From the NCBI GenBank assembly GCA_022565015.1, contig JADFKI010000213.1, forward strand, positions 1 to 6,633: a stretch of 6,633 bases of DNA, given 5' to 3'. Below the pieces are notes generated by a model. The model did no database searches and was not told the origin of the DNA. It saw only the letters and a list, made by a program, of their open reading frames with translations. Below, one piece after another: positions 5,326 to 6,633 of the stretch. Source of the stretch: Chloroflexota bacterium (GTDB lineage Bacteria; Chloroflexota; Dehalococcoidia; Lucifugimonadales; JADFKI01). The first letter of the stretch is position 1. Each line of letters begins with the position of its first letter. Made by a program: the position numbers and the translations under genes.

Positions 5326-5341
5326 CACCTCGAGTCCCCCA
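5302..5341. repeat. 12-bp perfect inverted repeat bracketing the -10 box
   Basis: TGGGGGACTCGA (5302-5313) is exactly complementary to TCGAGTCCCCCA (5330-5341) across a 16-bp centre that contains the TATACT box. If the promoter is right, the arms lie in the -35/-10 spacer and across the start site, as for a repressor operator, and the RNA hairpin would not form. If transcription starts further upstream, the right arm abuts the AAGGA ribosome site (5341-5345). GTCCCCC at 5285-5291 and CCCCGTCG at 5289-5296 could then compete for the left arm and adjoining bases (5303-5309 and 5311-5318), giving two exclusive folds. Confidence 0.6.
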
Positions 5342-5357
5342 AGGAATGAATCATGAG

Positions 5358-6584
5358 ATGACAGACCTGGCACGGTTAATGCACGCCCTGGCGACGGGAA
5401 CGCTGAAGATTCCCGACGAGGCGACGCCTTCCATCGTGGACCTGGCGAACGCCCTCGCCTCGCTGATAGGGGCGGCTCCCGCCCGCTTAAGCTCGAACGC
5501 CGAACGCATACGTGGTCTAATCGGGTCCCCCGACCACATCGTGCTCGTGGTGGTCGACGGACTCGGCATGAATCTCCTTGAAAGAATGCCCGGCGACAGC
5601 TTCTTTCGAGAACACCTCGCCTCCGAGCTGCTTACGGTCTTCCCGTCCACGACTCCGGCGGCGCTGACGTCGCTGGCCACGGGGCTCTGGCCGTCGCAGC
5701 ACGCGATCGTAGGTTGGCACACGTACCTGCCGGCCCTTCGAGACGTGAGCACCATCATCAGGTTCGAGAGGCGCTCAGACGAGGCCGGACTCGGCGACCT
5801 GGGTGTGTCCACCGAGGCAGCCTACCCCGAGCCGTCGCTGCTGGGCCGGACCGCCTGGGACGGCCTGTACCTGCTGCCTCATTCCATCTGGGACACCCCG
5901 TACTCGACGTACTATGCGGGCGATATGCGGCGGGCGGGATACGAGAAGGCTTCGGTCGTGGTGAAGGACATATCGGAGAGGGTAAACGGGGCCGAGGACC
6001 ATACGTTTACCGCTCTGTACATCTCATTCGTGGACTCGACAGCCCACGAGCTCGGTGCGGACCACGCCAGGACCCGCGCCCGGGCAATGGAGGCGGACAG
6101 CCTCGTGTGGGACCTCGCCGAGCGCCTGCCGGACGATGCGCGTCTCGTCATGACCGCCGACCACGGCCTTCTGGACTGCCGTAAGCATCTGATATATCGG
6201 ATGGATCCGTCTGATGAGCTGATAAAGTGCTTGAGGCACCCGCCGTCGGGCGACCGCCGGGTGATGTATTTCGACGTGCGCCGGGACCGTGTGGGCCGAT
6301 TCACAGAGCTCTTTGGCGATGCCGCGGGCGATGCCTTCGCGCTGATAACCGTGGAGGAGGCCGCAGAGATCGAGCTGTTGGGCCCGGGTCCGATGTCGAT
6401 CGAAACTCGTGCGCGCATCGGCTCTCACGTGGCCCTGTCCCTGGGCGAGGCGGCGTTCTACTACCCCGAGGGCGACCGCGACGGCAAGGCCGCCGCGATG
6501 GTCTCACACCACTCGGGCCTCACCCCGGACGAGATGCGCATCCCCCTGGTCATTTTTGGCTCTTCGATCTCCTCGTCTGATTAG
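5358..6584 (+). CDS. Alkaline-phosphatase-superfamily phosphodiesterase / nucleotide pyrophosphatase
   Basis: This 408-residue enzyme belongs to the type I phosphodiesterase/nucleotide pyrophosphatase family, which uses two metal ions and a threonine or serine nucleophile to cleave phosphoester or phosphodiester bonds. Expected active-site residues appear in order: Asp67 in VVVDGLG, the nucleophile segment FPSTTPAALTSLATG (95-109) with Thr99 the likely nucleophile, Asp226 and His230 in VDSTAH, Asp268-His269 in TADHG, and a C-terminal His384/385 in SHHSG. There is no signal peptide or membrane segment, so it should act in the cytoplasm, unlike many secreted relatives; the substrate cannot be told. 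I chose ATG at 5358, with AAGGA ending 12 nt upstream. ATG at 5346 touches AAGGA directly and would add four residues, and ATG at 5301 would precede the predicted start of transcription. It diverges from the zinc operon, and a zinc link is possible because the family often uses zinc. Confidence 0.88.
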   Translation: MTDLARLMHALATGTLKIPDEATPSIVDLANALASLIGAAPARLSSNAERIRGLIGSPDHIVLVVVDGLGMNLLERMPGDSFFREHLASELLTVFPSTTPAALTSLATGLWPSQHAIVGWHTYLPALRDVSTIIRFERRSDEAGLGDLGVSTEAAYPEPSLLGRTAWDGLYLLPHSIWDTPYSTYYAGDMRRAGYEKASVVVKDISERVNGAEDHTFTALYISFVDSTAHELGADHARTRARAMEADSLVWDLAERLPDDARLVMTADHGLLDCRKHLIYRMDPSDELIKCLRHPPSGDRRVMYFDVRRDRVGRFTELFGDAAGDAFALITVEEAAEIELLGPGPMSIETRARIGSHVALSLGEAAFYYPEGDRDGKAAAMVSHHSGLTPDEMRIPLVIFGSSISSSD

Positions 6585-6613
6585 ATGATTACGCAGGTTC
6601 CCGCAGGGCGGTC

Positions 6614-6629
6614 AGCACGACCTAGTGCT
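6614..6629 (+). other. Small stem after the phosphodiesterase gene
   Basis: AGCAC (6614-6618) and GTGCT (6625-6629) can pair around a 6-nt loop 30 bp after the stop codon. The window ends 4 nt later, so a T-run cannot be assessed. It may be part of a terminator or nothing. Confidence 0.18.
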
Positions 6630-6633
6630 TAGT

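Noticed and set aside
5302..5341. The 12-bp inverted repeat as a transcription terminator
   Set aside because: No T-run follows on either strand and no gene ends into it; the two flanking genes diverge.

Overview
The window is GC-rich bacterial DNA with tightly packed genes. Five genes lie on the minus strand (one cut by the left edge) and one on the plus strand. The gene families (DUF2851 protein, zinc-type ABC importer, Fur-family regulator, cytosolic type I phosphodiesterase) and protein style would suit a Chloroflexota genome such as a Dehalococcoidia/SAR202-like lineage. That placement is inference from general resemblance; no rRNA or other marker is present. I see no mobile element, CRISPR array, tRNA or rRNA.

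Layout, left to right. Positions 1-90 (minus) hold the first 30 codons of a zinc-ribbon protein that runs off the left edge. Positions 91-440 are gene-free and carry three ACCGGWW heptamers phased at exactly 10 bp beside a TATACT -10 box. Positions 441-1703 (minus) encode a DUF2851 protein. A 138-bp gap follows, with a possible promoter for that gene. Positions 1842-5131 (minus) form a metal-uptake operon, in transcription order: Fur-family regulator, lipoprotein substrate-binding protein, ATPase, permease. Positions 5132-5357 are a divergent control region. Positions 5358-6584 (plus) encode an alkaline-phosphatase-superfamily phosphodiesterase, and the last 49 bases are non-coding.

The operon is a complete ZnuABC-type importer behind its probable regulator. 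The ATPase start is 9 nt after the binding-protein stop, and the permease start overlaps the ATPase stop by 8 bp, so translation is probably coupled. The binding protein has a histidine as its third metal ligand, which points to zinc rather than manganese. The regulator gene has a good sigma70-type promoter (TAGACA, 17 bp, TACAAT). A TGCAA-N4-TTGCA palindrome sits between its predicted start site and its Shine-Dalgarno sequence, which suggests autoregulation by a Zur-like protein. I found no separate promoter in the 79-bp gap before the binding protein, so the four genes may share one transcript.

The main things worth a second look are regulatory. One is a 12-bp perfect inverted repeat bracketing the -10 box of the phosphodiesterase promoter. 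Another is the phased ACCGGWW triplet upstream of the zinc-ribbon gene. The third is the dense repeat structure around the regulator promoter. The genes belong to known families, and I do not see a clearly novel multi-gene system.
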